A DNA stretch of 64,000 nucleotides from Streptococcus mitis. Its GTDB lineage: Bacteria; Bacillota; Bacilli; Lactobacillales; Streptococcaceae. Where the stretch lies: assembly GCF_005144795.1 (NCBI RefSeq), contig NZ_SWFJ01000004.1:108198-172197 (forward strand), given 5' to 3'. Shown here in pieces: positions 27,015-37,237 of the stretch (positions are counted from its first letter, which is position 1; every line of letters begins with the position of its first letter). The notes below the pieces were generated by a model. It made no database searches. It was not told where the DNA came from and worked only from the letters and a program-made list of their open reading frames with translations. A program made the position numbers and the translations under genes.

Positions 27015-27043
27015 ATGATATCAAAACCAAGCATTAATTTCAA
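27015..27043 (-). promoter_or_regulatory. pgdA promoter, predicted leaderless
   Basis: On the minus strand TTGAAA, an exact 17-nt spacer and TATCAT preceded by TG-A. Six bases (GTAAAT) separate the -10 from the pgdA ATG. Confidence 0.7.
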
Positions 27044-27078
27044 TGATAAACAAGCAATCTCACGACTTTTGAGCAGAT

Positions 27079-27107
27079 AAAAAAGCTTAGAATGAACTAA
27101 GCTTTTT
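27079..27107 (-). terminator. ezrA terminator
   Basis: Perfect 11-bp stem AAAAAGCTTAG/CTAAGCTTTTT with a 6-nt loop, overlapping the ezrA stop codon. Confidence 0.85.
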
Positions 27108-28833
27108 AGAAACGAATCGTCTCACGTGTTTTCTCATAAGAAGATACAAAACGGTTTGTAACACCAGGCTCTGCAACTTCCAAAGCTTGCGAAATCTTAT
27201 CAAATGAAGCATGATAATCAAATTCTTTTTCAAAAATTTCTAGTGATTCATTAAAGGCTTCTTGAATTCGTTCATCAAATGAGCGGTAACGGTTCGAATA
27301 CTGTAGCAATTGTTCTGTCAATGTTGCATATTGAACAATATTATATGTTTCTGCTTCGAGTGCTTCCATGTCATTTGTTGCAATTTCAAGAATTCGATTT
27401 ACTGATTCAACATCAACGAGTTCTTGCTCTAACTCTGACATTAATTCTTCTGTGTTATGACTCGCAGTGAAGAAGATTTTCAAGAAACTTTGTGGAATCC
27501 CTGGTAAATTTCTCTTTTCCATATAACGTTTGATCGTATGCAAGCGATTCACATAAACATTTGCTTTTTGACGAGCATTAATGTCATCTTTTTCAACCTG
27601 CGCAAGACGTTGGCTAACAGAAATCTGTTCATCTTCAATCTCTTTAAGTTGGCTTTGGAGAGCTTCTAATTGCTCCTCCAAAACAGAATATGCTTGAGTT
27701 GGTTCTGACTGATCTTCAATAACATCCAGAATTGCAGTCTCAAGAGCAGATAAATCAGCTTGAATACGACGAACATGACTCGCATCTGTTTCTGGCAGAA
27801 GATAAGTCTGGCTCAAACGTTCAAGATCCTGAACAAGGACTTTATTATTTTCCTTTACATGATTGAGATAGGTTGGAAGTGTTGAAAGAAGACTTTCAAC
27901 AACTTTCTGAGCAGCAATTTCACGAGTAAAAATATCGTAAAGTGAATTAATTTCTTCTTGAATTTGAGTATTTTCATACTCTGCATTATCCAATTCCAAT
28001 TGACGAATATTTTCTTGATTCTTTTTCAAGGATTCATACAAGAGTTGGAAACGTGACTCGATATCTGTTTCTGTGAAATGGTAATTAGCATCTAATAATT
28101 TACGGTAACCTTCTTCCAAATCCACTAACTGATCAGGTAAAGTACTTGTTAGAGTTGTTACAAGACCTGGAACACGGTCAACAATATGTGTTAAAGCAAG
28201 AATATGATTTTCAGTAGCATCCAGAATAGCTGCTGCTTCAACTGGGTCTCCCGAAGAATTCAAGGTAACAAATTGAGAGAATTCAGATTGAATGTTTTCC
28301 AATTGCTTCTCAATTTCTTGAAGAGCTTGTCCATATTTCTCTGAATCTTCTTCGACAGTATTTTGAAGCGATTCAAACAAATCTAAAGCATGTAAAACAC
28401 GTCCACTGTTTTTAGACTCTTGTTTTTCAAGTTCAGATAAGGCATTACGAATTGATGTAATATCTTCTTCAATCAAATCAATTTGACTTTCAATTTGATC
28501 AATCTTATGTGTTGCTTTAAAGAAACGGAAAGAATTATTATAACTTTCTGCCTCGAAGATGTTATTTTCAATATCAGCGAACGAATTCAAAGATAAGTCT
28601 ACCCATTTTTGATTCCATTCACGAAAGGCCACTTGGCTTTGACCAATCAAATGCATATTTTTTACTGCTTCGACCTCATCATTAACAGGAAGATTATAGA
28701 GCTGTTCTTTTCTTTCTTCAAGACCTGTTAATCTACTTACGTTTCGCTTGCGTAGAAAAATAGCTGCCACATAAGCCAGAATCAAAATGACTGCAATCGC
28801 AACCATTAGATAAATTAGTTGTCCATTAGACAT
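27106..28833 (-). CDS. ezrA: Septation ring formation regulator EzrA
   Basis: 575 residues: a short extracellular N-terminus and one transmembrane helix (about residues 5-26, LIYLMVAIAVILILAYVAAI), followed by a long cytoplasmic coiled-coil/spectrin-like region rich in Glu, Gln and Leu. It regulates FtsZ ring placement and links division to peptidoglycan synthesis in Gram-positive cocci. Length and topology match streptococcal EzrA. The start has AAAAGGAG 7 nt upstream. It follows gyrB by 78 nt and is closed by its own terminator. Confidence 0.96.
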   Translation of the reverse strand: MSNGQLIYLMVAIAVILILAYVAAIFLRKRNVSRLTGLEERKEQLYNLPVNDEVEAVKNMHLIGQSQVAFREWNQKWVDLSLNSFADIENNIFEAESYNNSFRFFKATHKIDQIESQIDLIEEDITSIRNALSELEKQESKNSGRVLHALDLFESLQNTVEEDSEKYGQALQEIEKQLENIQSEFSQFVTLNSSGDPVEAAAILDATENHILALTHIVDRVPGLVTTLTSTLPDQLVDLEEGYRKLLDANYHFTETDIESRFQLLYESLKKNQENIRQLELDNAEYENTQIQEEINSLYDIFTREIAAQKVVESLLSTLPTYLNHVKENNKVLVQDLERLSQTYLLPETDASHVRRIQADLSALETAILDVIEDQSEPTQAYSVLEEQLEALQSQLKEIEDEQISVSQRLAQVEKDDINARQKANVYVNRLHTIKRYMEKRNLPGIPQSFLKIFFTASHNTEELMSELEQELVDVESVNRILEIATNDMEALEAETYNIVQYATLTEQLLQYSNRYRSFDERIQEAFNESLEIFEKEFDYHASFDKISQALEVAEPGVTNRFVSSYEKTRETIRF

Positions 28834-28911
28834 ATTAAACTCCTTTTATACTAGAAACAATCGTAATGATTATATCATATTTTTTAAACCATGGGAACCA
28901 TTTCCCATTTT

Positions 28912-31436
<2,525 letters not shown>

Positions 31437-31452
31437 ACCCTTCATTATAGCA
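31437..31452 (-). promoter_or_regulatory. Extended -10 of the HAD-gyrB unit, predicted leaderless
   Basis: TGC-TATAAT on the minus strand (hexamer at 31449-31444) with 7 nt to the ATG at 31436. No clear -35 hexamer is visible, as is common for extended -10 promoters. Confidence 0.55.
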
Positions 31453-31494
31453 TTTTTTTATGAAAAAAGCGATGATTTCCTAGATTTTTCCAAG

Positions 31495-31523
31495 TAAAAA
31501 AACGAGAGAACAACTCCCGTTTT
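31495..31523 (-). terminator. Terminator after the DJ-1 gene
   Basis: Stem AAAACGGGAG/CTCTCGTTTT with a short loop and a T-run, overlapping the DJ-1 stop codon. Confidence 0.7.
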
Positions 31524-32076
31524 ACTGTTTTTTACCAAATACATCTCGATAGAGCATTCCTGTTCGTAAACTCTCTGCGTCTCCTCCTAATTGCTCCACC
31601 AACTCGTAGGCAAAAGCAAGGGCTGTTGAAGGGCCTCGACTGGTTGTCAAATGACCATCTACCACTACTGTTTCCTTGACGTAGTGACCATCAAGGATTT
31701 GCTCTTGAACGCCGTCATAGCAAGTGTACTGCTTATTTTTCAATAGCCCTGCTTGATTGAGGGCAATTGGCGCAGCACAAATGGCTGCCAGTTTTTTCCC
31801 TTCTCGTTCGAAGCTTTGCAATTCTTTCATCAAGGCCTGATTATCACGTAAATGTGCAGAACCAGGCATCCCTCCAGGGAGAACAATCATATCATAGGCT
31901 GATAAATCTCCATCAAAGACACGATCTGCTCTTACTTGGATTGCATGCGAACCCATCACTTGCTCTTCAAAACCAACCATATCACAAGTGATATTGGCAC
32001 GACGCAAGACATCTACAACTGTCAAAGCTTCAATTTCCTCAAAACCCTGAGCTAACATAACTGCTACTTTAACCAT
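31522..32076 (-). CDS. DJ-1/PfpI/ThiJ-family protein
   Basis: 184 residues with a glutamine-amidotransferase-like fold. It has MLAQGFEEIEA (conserved Glu at residue 15), the nucleophile elbow AAICAAPIALNQAG with Cys at about residue 105, LPGGMPGS and TSRGPSTALAFAYELV. These match DJ-1/YajL/YhbO-type proteins described as glyoxalases, deglycases or chaperones and involved in oxidative or carbonyl stress. The start has AAGGAG 6 nt upstream. It lies 10 nt after rodA, so it ends the dinG-rodA-DJ-1 operon. Confidence 0.92.
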   Translation of the reverse strand: MVKVAVMLAQGFEEIEALTVVDVLRRANITCDMVGFEEQVMGSHAIQVRADRVFDGDLSAYDMIVLPGGMPGSAHLRDNQALMKELQSFEREGKKLAAICAAPIALNQAGLLKNKQYTCYDGVQEQILDGHYVKETVVVDGHLTTSRGPSTALAFAYELVEQLGGDAESLRTGMLYRDVFGKKQ

Positions 32077-32086
32077 GATTTTCTCC

Positions 32087-33310
32087 TTATTTGATTCGTT
32101 TTAATACAACTTTTTTTCGCTTGAATGGAACATTTCCACTCTTTTCTTCAGCTAAATTTGTCTGGTAACTCATAGATAAAAGCAAGCCAACGCCAATTAA
32201 GTTACTAATAATAGCCGACCCCCCTTGAGAAATGAAAGGCAATGGAATCCCAGTCAAGGGAAGTAAGCCTGTAACAGCACCGATATTTTCAAAGATATGA
32301 AAGAGTAGCATCATGATAAAGCCAGTCGAAATATAGGTATAGAACTGGTTATTCGATTTTAGTGTTATCTTTAGCATACGATAGATGAGAAGCAGATATA
32401 AAGCGATAACAAAAACAGAACCGATAAAACCAAAGTCTTCAGCAATAACAGTGAAAATCATGTCTGACTCTCGAACCGGAATCAGAAGATTCGATACATT
32501 GAATCCTTGACCAAACAAACCACCACTACCAATCGCAATCTGCCCTTGAGCCTGCTGATAAGTAGTTGTTTGGGCAAAGTCAAAAGGATTAAGCCAAGCT
32601 AGAATTCGATTAATTTGATAGGTTGGCATCCCAATCTGATGTAAGAAGGCACGTCCATCCTTACTCAAAAAAATTGTAAGAAAGCCGACTACACCAATAA
32701 CTCCTGTTGCAAAAACTGGGATAATAATTTTCCAAGAAACTCCTGATAATAAAACGATTCCTGAAAAGATAGCCACAAAAACCAAGGCTGTACCCAAGTC
32801 ACTCTGAAGAGCTAAGAGAACTAGAATCGGAATAGTAAAAACAATCATCCAGCCTATCAATAGAAAATCCAAAGGAATTGTGCGTCGCCATTCCTTATGT
32901 TTTTGAGTAAATTGGACAATAATTCTTGCCAAAATCAAGATATAAGAAATTTTCATAAACTCTGAAGGTTGGAAGAGTGTTGCGCCCCCAATGGATACCC
33001 AGTTCTTAGCCCCAGTTGAAGCTACAAGACTTGGATTATAAAAAACCAGTGGTAAGACCATCAAAGCTAAACCAAGAACATATAGATAAGGGGTAATTTT
33101 CCAGAGAAATTCTGTATTAAAGAGCATGACCACAAAACCAATCACAAGCCCCAAGGCAATCCAGGCAACCTGCTGCCCTAAAATGGGTAAAATATTGTTC
33201 GGATAATCATGACTAACAGCTATATAAATAGTCACCACACCGATAACCAGTAGGAAAAATACTGGCAGGAGCAAACTATAATCGACTCTAGAGTCGAGAG
33301 AACGTTTCAT
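32087..33310 (-). CDS. rodA: FtsW/RodA/SpoVE-family peptidoglycan polymerase (RodA-like)
   Basis: 407 residues with about ten hydrophobic helices. It has the SEDS-family segments STGAKNWVSIGGATLFQPSEFMK (conserved around residues 93-115), ALQSDLGTALVF (catalytic-region Asp) and GIPLPFISQGGSAI near the C-terminus. SEDS proteins polymerise lipid II with a cognate class B PBP. Pneumococcal synteny (next to a dinG-like gene and thiJ) supports RodA rather than FtsW. The start at 33310 has AAAAGGTG upstream, lying in the last codons of the dinG-like gene; the gap is 4 nt. Confidence 0.9.
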   Translation of the reverse strand: MKRSLDSRVDYSLLLPVFFLLVIGVVTIYIAVSHDYPNNILPILGQQVAWIALGLVIGFVVMLFNTEFLWKITPYLYVLGLALMVLPLVFYNPSLVASTGAKNWVSIGGATLFQPSEFMKISYILILARIIVQFTQKHKEWRRTIPLDFLLIGWMIVFTIPILVLLALQSDLGTALVFVAIFSGIVLLSGVSWKIIIPVFATGVIGVVGFLTIFLSKDGRAFLHQIGMPTYQINRILAWLNPFDFAQTTTYQQAQGQIAIGSGGLFGQGFNVSNLLIPVRESDMIFTVIAEDFGFIGSVFVIALYLLLIYRMLKITLKSNNQFYTYISTGFIMMLLFHIFENIGAVTGLLPLTGIPLPFISQGGSAIISNLIGVGLLLSMSYQTNLAEEKSGNVPFKRKKVVLKRIK

Positions 33311-33314
33311 ATAT

Positions 33315-35795
33315 TCACCTTTTCTCTTTCTTAGATTTTTCATTTTTGTTGTTTTGGAGGAAATCAATAACAGCAGAGGTAATCTGTTTCCTATTCACCT
33401 CTCTGATAGTTCTTTCCTTCGCTAAAGCTTGTCTAATCTGTTTACCATATCGTTTATGAACAACTCGACTATCCAGTATCACAGCAATGGAAGCTTGTTC
33501 CTCTTTTCTAATTGTTCTACCCAAAGCCTGTTTGAGACGAATAATGGCCATTGGCAACTGATAATCATAGAAAGGATTCTTCCCTTCCTGACGCAATTCA
33601 TGATTTAATTTTCGTGTCAAAGGTTCTTGGGGATTTTGGAAAGGCAAGCGAGGAATTACTTGAATAACACAAGGATGGGTAGAAAAATCAACTCCCTCCC
33701 AGAAACTTCCTGTTCCAAGTAAGATTTGTCGCTCTCCTTTTTCAAAACGTTTCTTCAGTTGACTGGGTTCTCCATTTTTATATTGGGCTAAATGAGGATG
33801 GTCTAGTAAATCTGACACTGCTAACAGTAATTCTTTAGACGTAAATAAAACAAGCAAAGGCTCTTGAAACGCCTGTAAGGAATGGATAACTGATGTAACC
33901 TCTTCTGCATAATCTAAAGGAGAATGTTCAGTTACTAACGGAAAATCATTTACTAATAAAATTTCTTGTTGCTTCTGTTGTAAAGATTCAACTGTAATAA
34001 GTGGAGCTTCAGTAAATCCTAATAAATCCGCTAAAGAAACTCTATTACTGATTTCAAGAGTGGCAGATACGCCAAGCACTCTGCAATCTTCTGGCAATAA
34101 ATCTGCTAGTAGCAAGCGACCTTTTTTACTTGAACAAATTAAAACATCCTTACTTGACTTCTCAGCTGTTGCCAGCCAAAATTCACGGTCCGATGTAAAA
34201 AAGCGCGTCATATCTCTATACTCGGGAAGATTTAACTCAGAAAAATGCTGGCGTAAGTTTTCAAGAGAATCCAACCACTTGTCATTCTTAAGTCCTGAGT
34301 AAAACTGATTTATCAAATAGCGACATTCAAACCCAATACTCTCAAGCAACCGTCTCTGAATAAGATCTTTTTCTGTTTCCAAGGACTTTTCAACTTGTGT
34401 TACTAAATTATCGAGAAGATAAGACTCTTGGGCGAGGTTTTCAAGAGCAATCAGCATTTTTTGAGCTTCATCTATGATTACCAAGCGATTGTTGACAAAC
34501 TCTGGATCGTCCTCTAAACGTGTTACCAAATAAGCGTGATTGGTTAACAAAAGGCGACTCGATTTAGCCCTATCTTGACTGCGTTTCCAGAAGTCCTCAG
34601 AAATAAATAAACTTTTTTTTGAAAGTTTTCCATCATGTACAAATTCAGGTATAAAATGTTGATAACGATACAGCTGCCCGATTTCATCTAAGTCACCTGT
34701 TTCTGTCTCTGTTAACCAAATCAATACTTGCATTTTAAAGCGTGTGAATAGGCGGTTAGACTCTGGCCTATGAAGTACTTTATAAAAATTATCGAGTTTC
34801 AAATAATTTTGAGGTCCCTTAAGACTATGAATATCAATATGAAAAGTATCTTTTAATCGACTTCCTTCTTCTTGCATAATTTGATTTTGAAGGATTTTGG
34901 TAGGAACACTAACAAGGATGCCACTTTCACTTTCCATGCTCAAAGCTGGCAGTAGGTAACCATAAGTCTTTCCAAGTCCCGTTTGGGCTTGAATAAATGC
35001 GGTTTTCTGTTCCTTTAATAACTGCTCAACTTTTTCTGCAAATTCAACTTGCTGAGGACGTTCATCCAAGTCTAATAAGGAAATATTTTTAGTAAAATCC
35101 TTAGATAGCTTACGTGGTTTTAAAGACTGACTTTTCTTTCTTAGAAAGAGTCCATGGAACTCCATCAAATCGTGAGAAGAAAGGAGGGACTGTCGCTGAT
35201 ATACTTCTTCAATCACTAAATAAGTTTCATAAAGGAGGTTATCCGCAAGATTTAACAACGTTTCTAAAAGTTCTTTTGGTAACTGAAAAAGTTTTTGACG
35301 CATAAAAAGCAAAAGCTCTGCTGTTGCTTGTGCATCAGAGAGAGCGGTGTGGGCGTGGTCTAACTTAATCCTTAACTCTTGACAGAGAATGCCGAGATTG
35401 TACTTTTCAAACTGAGGGTACAAAACCTGTGCTAACTCAACGGTATCCACTCGTGGAGTTCTCAATTCATAACCTTCAAAAAATAAATACTCTGCCAGAA
35501 GATTTGCATCAAACTGTACATTGTGCGCAACAAAAACACCATCCTTGACCAGTTCAAAAATCCTTCCAGCTACCTGTGAAAACTCTGGAGCAACTGCCAA
35601 CCGTTGATCAGTCAAACCTGTTAATTCTTTTATATGAGAATCCAAGGGCTCATGGGGATTGACATCAGTCCCATACTGATCGACGATTTCGCCATTTTCA
35701 ATCACCACAATACCCACTTGAATAATTTTTGCCTTGCTTCCGGTGCTAGTGGCCTCTAAATCAACAACCACATACCGCTCAGTTCTCGAATTCAT
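33315..35795 (-). CDS. DnaQ-exonuclease/DinG-family helicase fusion
   Basis: About 826 residues with two enzymatic parts. An N-terminal DEDDh 3'-5' exonuclease (VVVDLEATST with the first acidic pair, HNVQFDANLL, DHAHTALSDA) is followed by an SF2 XPD/DinG-like helicase with Walker A QAQTGLGKTYGYL, a DEAQ-type box (VIIDEAQ), SATLEI, GTGSFWEGVDF and QALGRTIRKEEQ. B. subtilis DinG has the same fusion and can act as a nuclease. The ATG at 35795 (or 35798) has no ribosome binding site and lies 5-8 nt after TG-A-TATAAT, so it is probably leaderless. It heads the operon with rodA and DJ-1. Confidence 0.92.
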   Translation of the reverse strand: MNSRTERYVVVDLEATSTGSKAKIIQVGIVVIENGEIVDQYGTDVNPHEPLDSHIKELTGLTDQRLAVAPEFSQVAGRIFELVKDGVFVAHNVQFDANLLAEYLFFEGYELRTPRVDTVELAQVLYPQFEKYNLGILCQELRIKLDHAHTALSDAQATAELLLFMRQKLFQLPKELLETLLNLADNLLYETYLVIEEVYQRQSLLSSHDLMEFHGLFLRKKSQSLKPRKLSKDFTKNISLLDLDERPQQVEFAEKVEQLLKEQKTAFIQAQTGLGKTYGYLLPALSMESESGILVSVPTKILQNQIMQEEGSRLKDTFHIDIHSLKGPQNYLKLDNFYKVLHRPESNRLFTRFKMQVLIWLTETETGDLDEIGQLYRYQHFIPEFVHDGKLSKKSLFISEDFWKRSQDRAKSSRLLLTNHAYLVTRLEDDPEFVNNRLVIIDEAQKMLIALENLAQESYLLDNLVTQVEKSLETEKDLIQRRLLESIGFECRYLINQFYSGLKNDKWLDSLENLRQHFSELNLPEYRDMTRFFTSDREFWLATAEKSSKDVLICSSKKGRLLLADLLPEDCRVLGVSATLEISNRVSLADLLGFTEAPLITVESLQQKQQEILLVNDFPLVTEHSPLDYAEEVTSVIHSLQAFQEPLLVLFTSKELLLAVSDLLDHPHLAQYKNGEPSQLKKRFEKGERQILLGTGSFWEGVDFSTHPCVIQVIPRLPFQNPQEPLTRKLNHELRQEGKNPFYDYQLPMAIIRLKQALGRTIRKEEQASIAVILDSRVVHKRYGKQIRQALAKERTIREVNRKQITSAVIDFLQNNKNEKSKKEKR

Positions 35796-35812
35796 CATTA
35801 AAAATTATATCA
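35796..35812 (-). promoter_or_regulatory. Extended -10 of the dinG-like operon, predicted leaderless
   Basis: TG-A-TATAAT on the minus strand (hexamer at 35809-35804), followed by TTTTA and two tandem ATG codons. The expected start site falls at or 1-2 nt before the second ATG. Confidence 0.6.
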
Positions 35813-35918
35813 AAAAAAGCCCTGTTTGACACCCCTCAACTTCGATAGAAAAATCTCTTTGCTTGAAAAAATTTTTATAAAATGTTTGAATAGTATTATA
35901 CAGAAAAGGAGAAATAGG

Positions 35919-36104
35919 ATGAACCCATTAGATTTATTTAACCAAGTAAAAGAATTAATCGAAACAAAAGATTTCGAAGCTGCTAAAACATTTGTTGCAG
36001 AAAATCAAGAACAGCTTGGAGAATACTTCTCTCAAGCTCAGCAGTTGATTTCTGGTTCTGAAGGTCTAGATGGCCTCGTTGGAAAGATTAAAGGATTTTT
36101 CTAA
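35919..36104 (+). CDS. Small conserved streptococcal protein of unknown function
   Basis: 61 residues, acidic and mostly helical: MNPLDLFNQVKELIETKDFE, then AAKTFVAENQEQLGEYFSQA, ending with a Gly-rich segment and KIKGFF. No known domain is recognised; similar short proteins occur next to dinG in pneumococci. The start at 35919 has AAAAGGAG 7 nt upstream; an open extension to 35826 lacks a ribosome binding site. It is the only plus-strand gene between 9 and 47 kb apart from the apbE operon, and has its own terminator. Confidence 0.75.
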   Translation: MNPLDLFNQVKELIETKDFEAAKTFVAENQEQLGEYFSQAQQLISGSEGLDGLVGKIKGFF

Positions 36105-36111
36105 AAGATAT

Positions 36112-36142
36112 AAAGGCGCCTGAAACAATCAGGTGCCTTTTT
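36112..36142 (+). terminator. Terminator between the small protein gene and nnrD
   Basis: A 12-bp stem AAAGGCGCCTGA/TCAGGTGCCTTT (one wobble) with a 5-nt loop and a T-run. It overlaps the nnrD stop codon from the other strand. Confidence 0.88.
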
Positions 36143-36980
36143 GAGATATTTTTTTCATTACTTTGGGAAGATGACTGCTGATTTCCGTCGGCAAGACCAC
36201 ATAATGTTCTTGAGATAATTCTTGGGCTATTACTGAATGAAGATGGGTTGCTACTGCCACACGCTCGTAGAGACTGGCTTGTTTAAACTGACCTGCAAAT
36301 CCTGCAATTATTCCAGCCAGAGTATCTCCCATTCCCCCAGTCGCCTGATAGGGACCACCAACCTGTAACTGGTAATAATCAGACTGGCCAACTTCCCAAA
36401 TACGAGTAGCTGGGCCTTTCTCCACCAAAATTATTCCTTGAGGAAAGGAAGTCAGGGCACTAGCCGTTGCATCTTCCTTTTGCTTTTCAATCGTAATTCC
36501 AGATAATTTTTCCCATTCTTTTTGGTGAGGAGTTAGGATAAGCTGGTTAGACGGAAATGACAAACTTGTTCTAGCAAGAATGGTCAAAGCACCTCCGTCT
36601 ACAATCAAAATCTGATTCTGTTTTAAGCCAGCAAAGACCTGTTTGACTAGATCTTCTCCAAAAGCAACGTCTCGTAAACCAGGCCCCAGCAAGACAACTT
36701 CTGCCTTCTCCAATTGCTCTTTTAACAATTGCTGGTCTTGAAGAGAAAAGGCCATAGCCTCAGGTAAATGACTGTGTAAAGCTGTGATATTTTCCCTATC
36801 TGTTCCAACAGTCACCAATCCTGCACCGCTTTTAACAGCTGCCAAAGCAGCCATGATGATAGCACCACCGTAAGGATAAGTTCCACCTAACAGAAGCAAG
36901 CGACCATAGTCTCCTTTATGACTTGTACGAGAACGTTCAATAATGACTTTTTCTAGTAAGTCTTGATCAATCACTTTCAT
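36129..36980 (-). CDS. nnrD: ADP-dependent (S)-NAD(P)H-hydrate dehydratase
   Basis: 283 residues of the YjeF C-terminal (carbohydrate-kinase-like) family that repairs hydrated NAD(P)H. It has KGDYGRLLLLGGTYPYGGA (residues about 18-36), ILTPHQKEWEKL, ILVEKGPATRI and the signature GGMGDTLAGIIAGF with the catalytic Asp. It lacks the NnrE epimerase domain, which would be a separate gene elsewhere. A TAGTATAATG -10-like sequence and AGAGAGGA ribosome binding site precede it. Monocistronic. Confidence 0.93.
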   Translation of the reverse strand: MKVIDQDLLEKVIIERSRTSHKGDYGRLLLLGGTYPYGGAIIMAALAAVKSGAGLVTVGTDRENITALHSHLPEAMAFSLQDQQLLKEQLEKAEVVLLGPGLRDVAFGEDLVKQVFAGLKQNQILIVDGGALTILARTSLSFPSNQLILTPHQKEWEKLSGITIEKQKEDATASALTSFPQGIILVEKGPATRIWEVGQSDYYQLQVGGPYQATGGMGDTLAGIIAGFAGQFKQASLYERVAVATHLHSVIAQELSQEHYVVLPTEISSHLPKVMKKISQKGT

Positions 36981-37055
36981 CGTTTTTCCTCTCTATTCAT
37001 TATACTATAAAGTCTATCCACCTTGCATCTTAAATATAAATCTCTTCGTTCATAT

Positions 37056-37082
37056 AGAAAAAGAGGGAACAAAGCCCCTCTA
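37056..37082 (-). terminator. Probable bgaA terminator
   Basis: On the minus strand AGAGGG, an 8-nt loop, CCCTCT and TTTTTC, about 155 nt past the bgaA stop codon. The intervening 37083-37237 also holds a GGAGAGG/CCTCTCC hairpin without a T-run and no gene. Confidence 0.65.
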
Positions 37083-37237
37083 CTCTCTTTTCGTCTAAAC
37101 ACGAAAGTAAACGATTCCATTTTTACTAGTAAAGACGGAGAGGCCTAATTGGTCCTCTCCATCTATTCGACTCATTTATCGATTCATTTTTTATCTTCTA
37201 CCAATCTATACAAATAGAATGGTATTAGGAACATAGA

